Program-made: the position numbers and the translations under genes
Notes under the pieces: generated by a model
What the model was told of the DNA's origin: nothing
Databases searched by the model: none
What the model saw: only the letters and a program-made list of their open reading frames with translations
Assembly: GCF_900105125.1 (NCBI RefSeq)
Contig: NZ_LT629750.1
Location: 2,852,001-2,916,000, forward strand
Reading direction: 5' to 3'
Length of the DNA stretch: 64,000 nt
From: Bradyrhizobium canariense
GTDB taxonomy: Bacteria; Pseudomonadota; Alphaproteobacteria; Rhizobiales; Xanthobacteraceae
Part shown: positions 7,763 through 16,161 of the stretch, piece by piece
Numbering within the stretch: the first letter of the stretch is position 1
Layout of the letters: each line of letters opens with the position of its first letter

Positions 7763-8538
7763 CGGCGCAGGAGCCTTTCGTCAGCCTGCGTAACGTCCGC
7801 AAGGTCTATCGATCCGGAGGGACGGAGTTTCTCGCGGTTTCCGATGTCACCATGGATGTGGTGGAAGGCGAACTGGTCTCACTGGTCGGGCCGTCCGGCT
7901 GCGGCAAGACCACTGTCCTGAAAATACTCGCCGGACTTCACGACGCCGATGGCGGCATCGTCAAAATCGGCAACGCAAAGACGCGGTTCGATCCCGCGCG
8001 CGACATTGGCATGGTGTTTCAGCAGGCGCTGCTGTTGAAATGGCGCACCATCCTCGACAACGTGTTGCTGCCGGCGGAGATCGTCGGGCTTCCGATGCAG
8101 GCGGCGCGGGCGCGCGCGCGTGATCTTCTCAATCTGGTCGGGCTTGCCGGCTATGAGGACAAATACCCGCAGCAATTATCCGGCGGGATGCAGCAGCGCA
8201 CGGCGATCGCGCGCGCCTTCATTCACGATCCCAAGCTGATCCTGATGGATGAGCCGTTCGGCGCGCTCGACGCGCTGACCCGGGAGCAGATGAATCTCGA
8301 AATGCTGCGGATCTGGCGCGAAAGCGGCAAGACAATCATCTTTGTCACGCACAGCATCCAGGAGGCGGTATTCCTCGCCTCCCATTGCGCCGTGCTGACC
8401 GCGGGCCCGGCGCGCATGGCGGAATATTTCCCGATCGAACTGCCGTTTCCGCGCGCCTTGCCGATCAAGACCACGGACGAATTCGGCGCCTATGCGCGGC
8501 GTATTTATGCGAGCCTGGGTCTTGGCGCGGCTGAATAG
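7759..8538 (+). CDS. ABC transporter ATP-binding protein, SsuB/TauB type
   Basis: A 259-residue ATPase with Walker A GPSGCGKTT (about residues 39-47), a Q-loop in GMVFQQALLLKW, signature LSGGMQQRTAIAR and Walker B LILMDEPFGALD, followed by the switch histidine in FVTHSIQEA. It powers the permease encoded at 4055, with the binding protein at 2208. The ATGA overlap with the preceding aldolase gene sets the start. The gene ends four bases before the stop of the convergent diguanylate cyclase gene. Confidence 0.95.
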   Translation: MTAQEPFVSLRNVRKVYRSGGTEFLAVSDVTMDVVEGELVSLVGPSGCGKTTVLKILAGLHDADGGIVKIGNAKTRFDPARDIGMVFQQALLLKWRTILDNVLLPAEIVGLPMQAARARARDLLNLVGLAGYEDKYPQQLSGGMQQRTAIARAFIHDPKLILMDEPFGALDALTREQMNLEMLRIWRESGKTIIFVTHSIQEAVFLASHCAVLTAGPARMAEYFPIELPFPRALPIKTTDEFGAYARRIYASLGLGAAE

Positions 8539-8541
8539 CCC

Positions 8542-9696
8542 TCAGGCCGCGTGCTGACGGTCCTGGCTCTTCGATGGTTCGCTCGCGAGCACATATCCGC
8601 CGCGACGTTCCTTCGCCCGATAGAGTGCCGCGTCCGATCGGGCAAGCAAGGCTTCGACCGTCTTCCCGTGTTCCGGCGACAACGCTATCCCAATGCTGGT
8701 TCCAATCACGATCTCATGGCCATCCACATGGTAGGGCGCACTGATCGTTTCGAAGATTCGTTGTGCCATCAACTCCGCGTCGCCGCGAGATCCTACCGAC
8801 CTTTGAGCCAGAATGAATTCATCGCCGCCCATCCGGACGATGAGGTCGGCTGGACCGGCGACCGACATCAGCCTCGCCGCGACCTGCTTGAGCAGGGCGT
8901 CGCCGACCGGATGGCCGTAGCGATCGTTGGCGGCCTTGAAATGATCAAGATCGATCGCTTGGACCGCTACCATTCCGCTGCCGCCATCGGCTACGATCCG
9001 CTCGAGGTCGGTCGCCAGCACCGAGCGATTGAGCAGGCCGGTCATCGGATCGATGCGGGCCAACTGCTCGAACTTCTGCTTCAGCGTCATCTGGTTGAGC
9101 GTCGAGTTATAGGACAGCCGAACCATTTCAAAGCCGGCGACGATGAAGACCAGGAACATCAGGCCCATCGCAATGTGCGGCACGTCCCACTGCTTCAGGA
9201 AGGTGGCCACGACCGCGGGCAGTCCCACGGCGCAGAAATCCAGGAGCGCAACGACCGGCCGCAATGAAAGCCGCGCGACGATACCAGCGCCAAACCCGAA
9301 TGCGATGCCGACCGCCATCACCAGACAGATGGCGTCTCCAACGAACAGACTGCGGGCGGCGAACAGGCCGAGAAGCAAAGCGGTGGTGAAGGTGCCCGCG
9401 GCGTAGCGCCGTTCCCAGGCAAGCGCCTCGGACCGATCGAGCAACGGCTTCCGCCGGGTCTTCCGCCGGAATGTAAGCACGACGAGCATGCGCGCGAGGG
9501 CGACAATGATGCCAAGAACGGTCAGGATTGCGGTAAAATCATCCCCGGTCTGCGCAACCGAAATCGTTCCCACGATCGCCTGGCAGACACCGGCGACAAG
9601 GATGGGAACCATAGTACCGTAAAGCGTGGCGATGACTTCGATGTAGATCGCATCGGAAATTGACGCAGTGCGCGACTGGATTTTCGCAAAAAACAT
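8542..9696 (-). CDS. Membrane-bound diguanylate cyclase (GGDEF)
   Basis: A 384-residue protein with about six membrane helices in residues 20-195, then a GGDEF domain (about 210-375). The active-site loop is RMGGDEF at residues 288-294, preceded by IDLDHFKAAND for metal and substrate binding, so it should make cyclic di-GMP from two GTP. The product-inhibition site RxxD expected six residues before the loop is G281-P-A-D284, so the arginine is missing and feedback inhibition is probably weak or absent. The N-terminal sensor resembles no domain I can name. It is 153 bases downstream of an ABC transporter operon on the same strand, probably a separate unit. Confidence 0.93.
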   Translation of the reverse strand: MFFAKIQSRTASISDAIYIEVIATLYGTMVPILVAGVCQAIVGTISVAQTGDDFTAILTVLGIIVALARMLVVLTFRRKTRRKPLLDRSEALAWERRYAAGTFTTALLLGLFAARSLFVGDAICLVMAVGIAFGFGAGIVARLSLRPVVALLDFCAVGLPAVVATFLKQWDVPHIAMGLMFLVFIVAGFEMVRLSYNSTLNQMTLKQKFEQLARIDPMTGLLNRSVLATDLERIVADGGSGMVAVQAIDLDHFKAANDRYGHPVGDALLKQVAARLMSVAGPADLIVRMGGDEFILAQRSVGSRGDAELMAQRIFETISAPYHVDGHEIVIGTSIGIALSPEHGKTVEALLARSDAALYRAKERRGGYVLASEPSKSQDRQHAA

Positions 9697-9849
9697 GGCT
9701 CCCCCGGCGATACGGGGAAGCTAGCGCAAAGCCGTAAAGGTACTGGGCTTCAAATCAATAAAATTGCGGATTTACGTTGCATTAACAGCGCGTAGGCGGA
9801 CGTCCCTTCGATCGCACGCGCGGCCGGCTCGTATTCACCTCGGTGACCG

Positions 9850-10953
9850 CTATTCATAGGGCGACGGGCCGCTGTCGCCATAGGCCCAGCAGGCCTCCCG
9901 AGGCAGCGACACTTGCGTCTCCGCCCCGACCTGATGGCGCGCCGCGGTGCCGAGTTCAAGCGCCTCCAGCCGCAGGCCGAACAAATCGATCGCGTAGACG
10001 GTCTGCGTGCCCTGATAGCGGCGATCGAGAACGCGCGCGGGAAATATGTTGGCGCCGTCCTGTTTGCCGATGCCGATGTTTTCCGGCCGCAAGGCGATGC
10101 GCACTTTTTCGCCCGGGCTCAGCGATTGCAGCAATGCGGCCTCCCCTCGCCGCCCGTCGCCGAAATCAACCACGCCAAACTCGCCGCTGCGGCTAACCAG
10201 CGTGCCGACCAGTTCGTTGGTGGCGCCGGTGAAATTGGCGACGAACAGATCGGCCGGCCGGTTATAGATCTCGTCCGGCGTGCCCATCTGCAGCAGCTTG
10301 CCATTGCGCATCACGCCGATGCGGTCGCCGAGCACGACCGCCTCGGCCTGATCATGGGTGACGTAAAGCGCGGTCATGCCGGTCTGCTTGAGGATGACCC
10401 GCAGGTCATCGCGCAGTCGCAGCCGCAGCTTGGCGTCGAGATTCGACAGCGGCTCATCCAGCAGCAGAAGTTGCGGCCGATAGACAATGCTGCGCGCCAG
10501 CGCGACGCGCTGCATCTGCCCGCCGGACAACGCCACGACGGGGCGATCGGCATATTCCGACAGGCCGACCAGTTCCAGCGCCTCTTCCACTTTGCGATTG
10601 GCCTCGGTGCGCGTGATCTTCCGGTGCTTGAGCGGATAGACCACGTTCTGCCGCACCGTCATGTGCGGCCACACGGCGTAGGACTGGAACACCATGCCGA
10701 GGTCGCGCGACCTGGGCGGCACCAGGATGCCGCGCATGGGCGACGACACCACGCGCCCGCCAATGCTGATTTCGCCATCGGTCGGATGCTCAAGCCCGGC
10801 GACACAGCGCAGCGTCGTGGTCTTGCCGCAGCCGGACGGGCCGAGCAGGACGACGATCTCGCCGGCCGGCACAGCGAAGCTTACGCCGTCGATGGCCGGC
10901 CGGCCGATCGCGAACTGCTTGCGCAGATCGGTAACGTCGAGAGTTGCGGTCAT
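9850..10953 (-). CDS. ABC transporter ATP-binding protein, Fe(III)/putrescine (FbpC/PotA) type
   Basis: A 367-residue ATPase. Walker A is GPSGCGKTT, the signature LSGGQMQRVALAR and Walker B LLLLDEPLSNLD. A C-terminal beta-rich TOBE region (about residues 245-360) has VRIALRPENI. The length and TOBE domain place it with importers for iron(III), polyamines, thiamine or phosphonates rather than the SsuB type. It is the third gene of the permease - binding protein - ATPase operon read leftward from 13831. The start at 10953 leaves 28 bases to the upstream gene. Confidence 0.93.
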   Translation of the reverse strand: MTATLDVTDLRKQFAIGRPAIDGVSFAVPAGEIVVLLGPSGCGKTTTLRCVAGLEHPTDGEISIGGRVVSSPMRGILVPPRSRDLGMVFQSYAVWPHMTVRQNVVYPLKHRKITRTEANRKVEEALELVGLSEYADRPVVALSGGQMQRVALARSIVYRPQLLLLDEPLSNLDAKLRLRLRDDLRVILKQTGMTALYVTHDQAEAVVLGDRIGVMRNGKLLQMGTPDEIYNRPADLFVANFTGATNELVGTLVSRSGEFGVVDFGDGRRGEAALLQSLSPGEKVRIALRPENIGIGKQDGANIFPARVLDRRYQGTQTVYAIDLFGLRLEALELGTAARHQVGAETQVSLPREACWAYGDSGPSPYE

Positions 10954-10981
10954 CGGTGCAATCGCTTCATCGACGCATCGA

Positions 10982-12037
10982 TCACTGCCGATACCCGAAG
11001 GTCTTGTCCCAATCGGCAACCCAGGCGGCGTGCAACTTCACATAGTCGTCGAACTTGGGAAGCCAGACCTTGACCACCTTGGGATCGAAGCCTTCGGGAT
11101 AGAACGGCGCCACTTTCAACGACGTGAGGTTGCCAAGATTCTTGATCATGAAAGTCTGGCCCTCTTTCGACAAGCACCAGTTGAGGAACAGTTTCGCGGC
11201 GTTGGGATGGGCGGCCGTCTTCGGAATTCCGGAGGCGTAGGGATTGGCCGGCACGCCCTCCGGCGGGAAGATAATCTTGACCGGTGCGCCCTCCACCTGT
11301 TTCGGGTAGATCGCGTTATACAGCAGCGGACCCATCGCAACCTCGCCACGCACCAGCGAATCCGCCATCGGCGCCCCGGACGGATAGAGGATCGGATGGG
11401 TCGCGGCCTGCTTGGCCCAGTAATCCTCGCCGAGCACCTGACGCTCGAACATGATGCGGGTCCAGGTGGTGCCGCCGGATTGGGCGAACACCTGCCCGGT
11501 CATTTTGTCGTATTCCGGCTTGGTCAGGTCCATCCAGGTCTTCGGCGGGTCCTTGACCAGTTCGGTGTTGTAGGCGATCGACCAGACCACCGTCGCGCGC
11601 GGCCACAGCTTGGGCGAAATCAGCGCATCGGGATTGTAGTCGGCGGCATTCGGCGGCGCGTAATCCTGGAACAGATCGACCAGCGGCAGCATCAGCGCAC
11701 GGTCGGAATGATCGACGATATCGGCGATCAGCTTGCCGGCCGCGGCCTCCGTCCTGACGCGGGTGATAAGCTGGCCACCCGGCGCGCGCACCATCTCGAC
11801 CTTGATCTCCGGAAAGCGCTTGTTGAACTCCTTGATGACTTCCTGTTCGACTTCGGCAAAATTCGCCGTGTAGAACACCAGTTTTCCCTCGGCCTTGGCC
11901 GCTGCGATCAGTTCGGGCGAGCCGAACTCCTCCTGCTGTGCCAGCGCCGGTACGCTGTTCAACACAAAGCCGAGACCGACGACGCCGGCCATGGTGATGA
12001 TCTTGGCGACGATCTTGGCGATAATTTTTTTGTTCAA
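10982..12037 (-). CDS. Extracellular solute-binding protein, Fe(III)-type (FbpA-like)
   Basis: A periplasmic receptor of about 351 residues with a signal peptide of some 35 residues ending VPALAQ. It then has the type 1 binding-protein pattern: ELIAAAKAEGKLVFYTANFAEV near the start, and later GIPKTAAHPNAAKLFLNWCL. This is characteristic of iron(III), thiamine and 2-aminoethylphosphonate receptors. The start is taken at a TTG at 12037, six codons before an IAKIV stretch, because GGGAGGA lies seven bases before it; a TTG two codons earlier is possible. The ligand cannot be assigned from sequence alone, although iron is the commonest for this gene order. Confidence 0.9.
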   Translation of the reverse strand: MNKKIIAKIVAKIITMAGVVGLGFVLNSVPALAQQEEFGSPELIAAAKAEGKLVFYTANFAEVEQEVIKEFNKRFPEIKVEMVRAPGGQLITRVRTEAAAGKLIADIVDHSDRALMLPLVDLFQDYAPPNAADYNPDALISPKLWPRATVVWSIAYNTELVKDPPKTWMDLTKPEYDKMTGQVFAQSGGTTWTRIMFERQVLGEDYWAKQAATHPILYPSGAPMADSLVRGEVAMGPLLYNAIYPKQVEGAPVKIIFPPEGVPANPYASGIPKTAAHPNAAKLFLNWCLSKEGQTFMIKNLGNLTSLKVAPFYPEGFDPKVVKVWLPKFDDYVKLHAAWVADWDKTFGYRQ

Positions 12038-12061
12038 GGCCAATCCTCCCTTTTTATTTAT

Positions 12062-13831
12062 CTATCCGGTGCGGGCGACGCTGCGCTGAGCCGCGCCCCG
12101 CGACAACCAGTTTGCGCCACCGATCAAAACACCCAGCAAAACCGTCTGAACCAGACTGAATGCGGCGGTCTTTCCGAGATTTCCACCTTCGTAATAATCG
12201 AGCAGCAACACCGACATCACCATGGTGTTGCTGGTGTAGAGAAACAGCGACGAGCCCAGCTCGCGAATGGCGAGCACGAACAGAAGCGTCATCGACGCGA
12301 TGACGCCCGGCCGCGCCAGTGGCAGCACGATCGTCCTGATGGTACCGAGCATGCCTTTGCCGCAGACCCAGGCCGCTTCCTCCAGCTCACGATGAATTTG
12401 CAGGAACGAGGTCGACAATGCCTTGACCGTATCCGGCATGAAGCGCGCGATGAAGGCCAGCGCCAGGATCCAGATGGTGCCATAGAGCCCGCCGGGAATG
12501 CCGATCCAGGCCCACAAATAGGCGACGCCGATCACGAGGCCTGGAATCGCGACCGGTATGGTCGATATCAAATCGATCCCGCGGCGGCCCGGCACGTTGG
12601 TGCGATGAATGGTGTAGCCGATCGCAAAGGCGAGCGCGCCGCCAACCACGGCAGTGATGATGCCGACCTCCATCGCGTTGTAGATCGAGTTGAGGGTCAA
12701 CGGGTTGTCGAAGATGCTGTAGAAATGCATCAGCGAATATTGACGCATGTCGAACAGGCTGGCGGCATCGCGGATGAACATGAACTTGCGGAACGCCGCC
12801 ACGATCAATGCCAGACCCGGCAGGATCACCACCACCAGCAGATAGACGATGCCGAGGCCGAACGTGAACCAGCGCCAGGGACCGAGATCGAGATGGCGCG
12901 GCCGATACGCTTTACCGGCAACCGTGGTGTAGCTGCGTCCGCTCAACACCTTTTGCTGTAGAAACACCAGCAAGCCTGTCACCACCATCAGGAGGATCGC
13001 AACCGCCGCTGCGGTGTTGTAGAGCGGCGGCGACCAATTGGTGAGCTTGAAAATATAGGTCGTCAGCACGTTGATGTTGGCCGGCGCGCCGAGCACCGCC
13101 GGGATGCCGTAGATGCCGAGCATCACGATGAACGACAGCAGCATGCCGGAAACGATCGCCGGCATGATCAACGGAAACGTGACCGAGAACAGGGTAGCGA
13201 AAGCGCTGGCGCCGGAAATTTCGGCGGCTTCCTCCAGGCTGGGATCCATGTTGCGCAGCGCGGAAGCGGTGAACATGTAGACATACGGCGCGTAGTAAAT
13301 GCCGAACACGAACACCAATCCCCACAGCGAATAGAAATTCACGTGCCAGTCGAGATGCGCCCACTTGAACATGGTGTTGATGAGGCCGGTCTTCGGTGAG
13401 CCGAAGATGGTCCATGCCACGCCCGCGACCAGCGGCGGCGCGAACAGCGGCAGCACGCTGGCCGCCGCGATGAAGCCTTTGAACGGCGTGTTGGTCCGCA
13501 CCACGATCCAGGAGAACGCCAGCCCGATCACGACCGCGATCAGGGTCCCGCCACCGCAGACGACAAGCGTATTGAACAGCGCTTCGGCGACGTTCGGATT
13601 GACCAGGACGGCGAGAAAGTTGGCGACCGAAAGATGGCTGAGGCTGAAGCCGTCGACTACCGGATTGGTGTCGGTCAATGCACCCAGCAGCAGGGTAAGA
13701 ACGGGATAGATGACCAGAAAGCCCAGGATCGCCAGCAACAGCGCAACCCACAAACTGGTCCACAGACGCCGATGACTGTTGTCGCCACTATCGCGCACCA
13801 CTTCCGTGCGTCGGCCCGCCCGTCCGTTCAA
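12062..13831 (-). CDS. ABC transporter permease, fused two-domain Fe(III) type (FbpB-like)
   Basis: A 589-residue inner-membrane protein with about 12 membrane segments: two permease halves in one chain (about residues 20-300 and 320-585). Each has an EAA loop, at NMDPSLEEAAEISGASAFAT and IHRELEEAAWVCGKGMLGTI. The tandem arrangement is typical of FbpB and thiamine permeases. A TTG at 13831 with AGGGGA upstream is preferred to a TTG seven codons earlier. It is the first gene of the 9850-13831 importer operon. Confidence 0.92.
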   Translation of the reverse strand: MNGRAGRRTEVVRDSGDNSHRRLWTSLWVALLLAILGFLVIYPVLTLLLGALTDTNPVVDGFSLSHLSVANFLAVLVNPNVAEALFNTLVVCGGGTLIAVVIGLAFSWIVVRTNTPFKGFIAAASVLPLFAPPLVAGVAWTIFGSPKTGLINTMFKWAHLDWHVNFYSLWGLVFVFGIYYAPYVYMFTASALRNMDPSLEEAAEISGASAFATLFSVTFPLIMPAIVSGMLLSFIVMLGIYGIPAVLGAPANINVLTTYIFKLTNWSPPLYNTAAAVAILLMVVTGLLVFLQQKVLSGRSYTTVAGKAYRPRHLDLGPWRWFTFGLGIVYLLVVVILPGLALIVAAFRKFMFIRDAASLFDMRQYSLMHFYSIFDNPLTLNSIYNAMEVGIITAVVGGALAFAIGYTIHRTNVPGRRGIDLISTIPVAIPGLVIGVAYLWAWIGIPGGLYGTIWILALAFIARFMPDTVKALSTSFLQIHRELEEAAWVCGKGMLGTIRTIVLPLARPGVIASMTLLFVLAIRELGSSLFLYTSNTMVMSVLLLDYYEGGNLGKTAAFSLVQTVLLGVLIGGANWLSRGAAQRSVARTG

Positions 13832-14151
13832 AGCGCTTCCCCTGGCCGGCAACCGTCTTTATTGGTGTTTGCGGTCGCACTGCACGCCAAACCTAGTCGA
13901 TCGCCTGGCGCGGGGAAAGCTATCAGAAAGTCGGCGGCGGACATAGCACAGGCGCCGGATTTCGGCTCATCCGAGCAACCGATCGGGCACGCAACCGCGC
14001 CCAAGGCGATTAATCCGATCATTCACGCATTATTTTGGCCGATCCATCGCATACGCATCATGCAGTGGCGCGTCTGGGGAGCGCCCCGTGTCCGTAGTAC
14101 ATGCCGCAGGCGGCGTCATCGCATCGCCGCCTGTCTGGAGAGCTCTAGAGT
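13832..14151. other. Divergent promoter interval, no gene seen
   Basis: This 320-base gap separates the leftward Fe-type importer operon from the rightward MFS gene and must carry both promoters. Open frames crossing it in both directions are codon-biased shadows without recognisable protein features. I see no clear palindrome or RNA structure. Confidence 0.5.
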
Positions 14152-15540
14152 ATGTCAACGGATACCATTGCGGCAAAGAAACCTGCCGCGCCGGTCATGG
14201 ACGGTTTGCCGACAGAACGCCGGCGATGGGCCGTTGCGGCGATCTTCACCGCCCTCACGATGGCCTCGCTGGATACGGCGATCGCCAACATCGCGCTGCC
14301 TGCTATTGCGGCAGACCTTCATGTCAGTGCGGCGGACGTGATCTGGGTCGTCAACGTCTACCAGATCGCGCTGGTTGCAACGTTGCTGCCGCTGGGCGCG
14401 CTGGGCGAAATCGTCGGCCACGAGCGCATCTATCTCGGCGGTCTCTTGCTGTTCACCCTGGCCTCGCTGGGCTGTGCGCTGGCCTGGTCGCTGCCCAGCC
14501 TGCTGATAGCCCGGGCCCTGCAGGGGCTGGGCGCCAGCGGCATCATGAGCGTGAACACGGCGCTGGTTCGCTTCGTCTACCCCAGCCGCATGTTGGGACG
14601 TGGTTTTGGCCATAACGCGCTGGTGGTCGCCACCGCCTTCACGCTCGGCCCGACCATCGCATCCGGCATATTGGCGGTTGGGCACTGGCCGTGGCTGTTC
14701 GCCATCAACATTCCCTTCGGCGTGATCGCGATCCTGATCGGCTGGAGGACCTTGCCGCCGACGCCGCGCGCTGTGCATGCGTTCGATTTTCTCGGCGCCG
14801 CTTTGGCCGCGAGCTGCCTCGGCCTCTTCATCATCGGGATCGGCAGCGCCGCCCACAAGGCATCGCCGACGCTCGTCGTGATCGAGCTGGTCGCCGCGCT
14901 CTTGTTGGGGTGGGTCTTGACCCGCCGGCATGCGGATCATCCGGCCCCGATGCTGCCCATCGACCTGTTTCGGCGGTCGATGTTCGCGCTGTCCGCCGCC
15001 ACGGCCGTCTGTTCGTTCGTGGTCCAGGGGCTGGCGTTCGTCTCGTTGCCGTTTTACTTCGAAGACGTGCTGCTGCGCTCGCAGGTCGAGACCGGTTTTT
15101 TCATGACGCCCTGGCCTCTCGTGGTGGCGATCATGGCGCCGATTGGCGGCCGTCTGTCTGACCGCTACCCCGCCGGCATTCTCGGCGGAATTGGCCTGGC
15201 GTTGCTCGGCATCGGAATGGCGCTGCTGGCGATGCTTCCCGCAACGCCCGGCGTTGCCAATATCGTCTGGCGCATGGCGATTTGCGGGCTCGGTTTCGGC
15301 TTCTTTCAAACCCCGAACATGAAAGCCCTGATGTCCAGCGCGCCGTCGCACCGCAGTGGCAGTGCGAGCGGCATCGTGGCAACGGCGCGCCTGATCGGAC
15401 AAACGGCCGGCGCAGCGCTGGCGGCCTTGTGCTTCGGGCTCGCCGATCGCGAGGGAGCAGCACTCGCACTGGCGCTCGGCGCCGGATTTGCCGCGCTCGG
15501 AAGCGTGATGAGCTTCCTGCGCCTGACCGTCACGCGATAA
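14152..15540 (+). CDS. MFS transporter, DHA2 (14-helix) drug:H+ antiporter family
   Basis: A 462-residue membrane protein with about 14 hydrophobic segments. The family motif LDTAIANIALPAIAADLHVS is in the first helix region, LPLGALGEIVGHERIYLGG is motif A (D often replaced as here), and LIARALQGLGASGIMSVNTAL follows. DHA2 pumps export drugs, dyes or toxic metabolites using the proton gradient. It is 161 bases before the iorA-like gene on the same strand but may be transcribed separately. What it exports is not evident. Confidence 0.93.
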   Translation: MSTDTIAAKKPAAPVMDGLPTERRRWAVAAIFTALTMASLDTAIANIALPAIAADLHVSAADVIWVVNVYQIALVATLLPLGALGEIVGHERIYLGGLLLFTLASLGCALAWSLPSLLIARALQGLGASGIMSVNTALVRFVYPSRMLGRGFGHNALVVATAFTLGPTIASGILAVGHWPWLFAINIPFGVIAILIGWRTLPPTPRAVHAFDFLGAALAASCLGLFIIGIGSAAHKASPTLVVIELVAALLLGWVLTRRHADHPAPMLPIDLFRRSMFALSAATAVCSFVVQGLAFVSLPFYFEDVLLRSQVETGFFMTPWPLVVAIMAPIGGRLSDRYPAGILGGIGLALLGIGMALLAMLPATPGVANIVWRMAICGLGFGFFQTPNMKALMSSAPSHRSGSASGIVATARLIGQTAGAALAALCFGLADREGAALALALGAGFAALGSVMSFLRLTVTR

Positions 15541-15701
15541 CGCGACGGCCGCCATCGACAACAATCCGCGCGCAAGGCAACACCAGAAAACCCACGATCT
15601 TCCGTTCTGCAAACGCAGAATCTTGATTTGAACTGTTGCAGTTTCCAGTCCACCATTGCGGTGAAGTTCAATCGATGGATTGGACTAAACAGGGGAACGC
15701 G

Positions 15702-16151
15702 ATGGCAAACCTCACTATCAACGGCAAAACAATCGATATCGATGTCGAAGCAGATACACCGCTTTTATGGGCTATCAGGGAGAATGTCGGCCTGACCGGC
15801 ACCAAATACGGCTGCGGCATCGCGCAATGCGGCGCCTGCACCGTTCATATTGACGGCGTTGCGACGCGCTCTTGCGGCGTGCTGGTCAGCGAAGCCGTCG
15901 GCAAGCAAATCACCACGATTGAAGGGCTCGCCAGCAACGGCGCCCTGCACAAGGTGCAGCAAGCCTGGATCAACGACGACGTTCCGCAATGTGGCTATTG
16001 CCAGAGCGGAATGATCATGGCGGTGGCGGCCCTTCTCAAGGACAATCCAAAGCCGACCGACCAGGACATCGACGACGCCATCACCAATATCTGCCGCTGC
16101 GGCACCTTCAAACAGGTGCGCGAGGCAATTCACGCCGCCGCGAACGCTTGA
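15702..16151 (+). CDS. (2Fe-2S)-binding small subunit of IorAB-type molybdenum oxidoreductase
   Basis: A 149-residue protein carrying two iron-sulfur clusters. The plant-ferredoxin-type cysteines are C38, C43, C46 and C58 ([16 protein letters not shown]), and the C-terminal cluster uses C97, C100, C131 and C133 (CGYCQSG and CRCGTF). It passes electrons from the molybdenum subunit encoded just downstream (10-base gap). In two-subunit enzymes of this type (isoquinoline 1-oxidoreductase, nicotinate hydroxylase NicAB) there is no FAD subunit and electrons go to cytochrome c. The ATG at 15702 with AGGGGA upstream is preferred to an earlier in-frame start. Confidence 0.93.
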   Translation: MANLTINGKTIDIDVEADTPLLWAIRENVGLTGTKYGCGIAQCGACTVHIDGVATRSCGVLVSEAVGKQITTIEGLASNGALHKVQQAWINDDVPQCGYCQSGMIMAVAALLKDNPKPTDQDIDDAITNICRCGTFKQVREAIHAAANA

Positions 16152-16161
16152 GGAGGCGGAA

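Noticed and set aside
10694..12961. A 755-codon plus-strand open frame.
   Set aside because: It lies opposite the Fe-type ATPase, receptor and permease genes, has histidine/arginine-rich nonsense composition and no domain. It is a GC-rich antisense shadow.
14155..15612. A 485-codon minus-strand open frame opposite the MFS gene.
   Set aside because: No domain, and extremely rich in Arg, Gln and His, as expected of an antisense frame of a membrane-protein gene.
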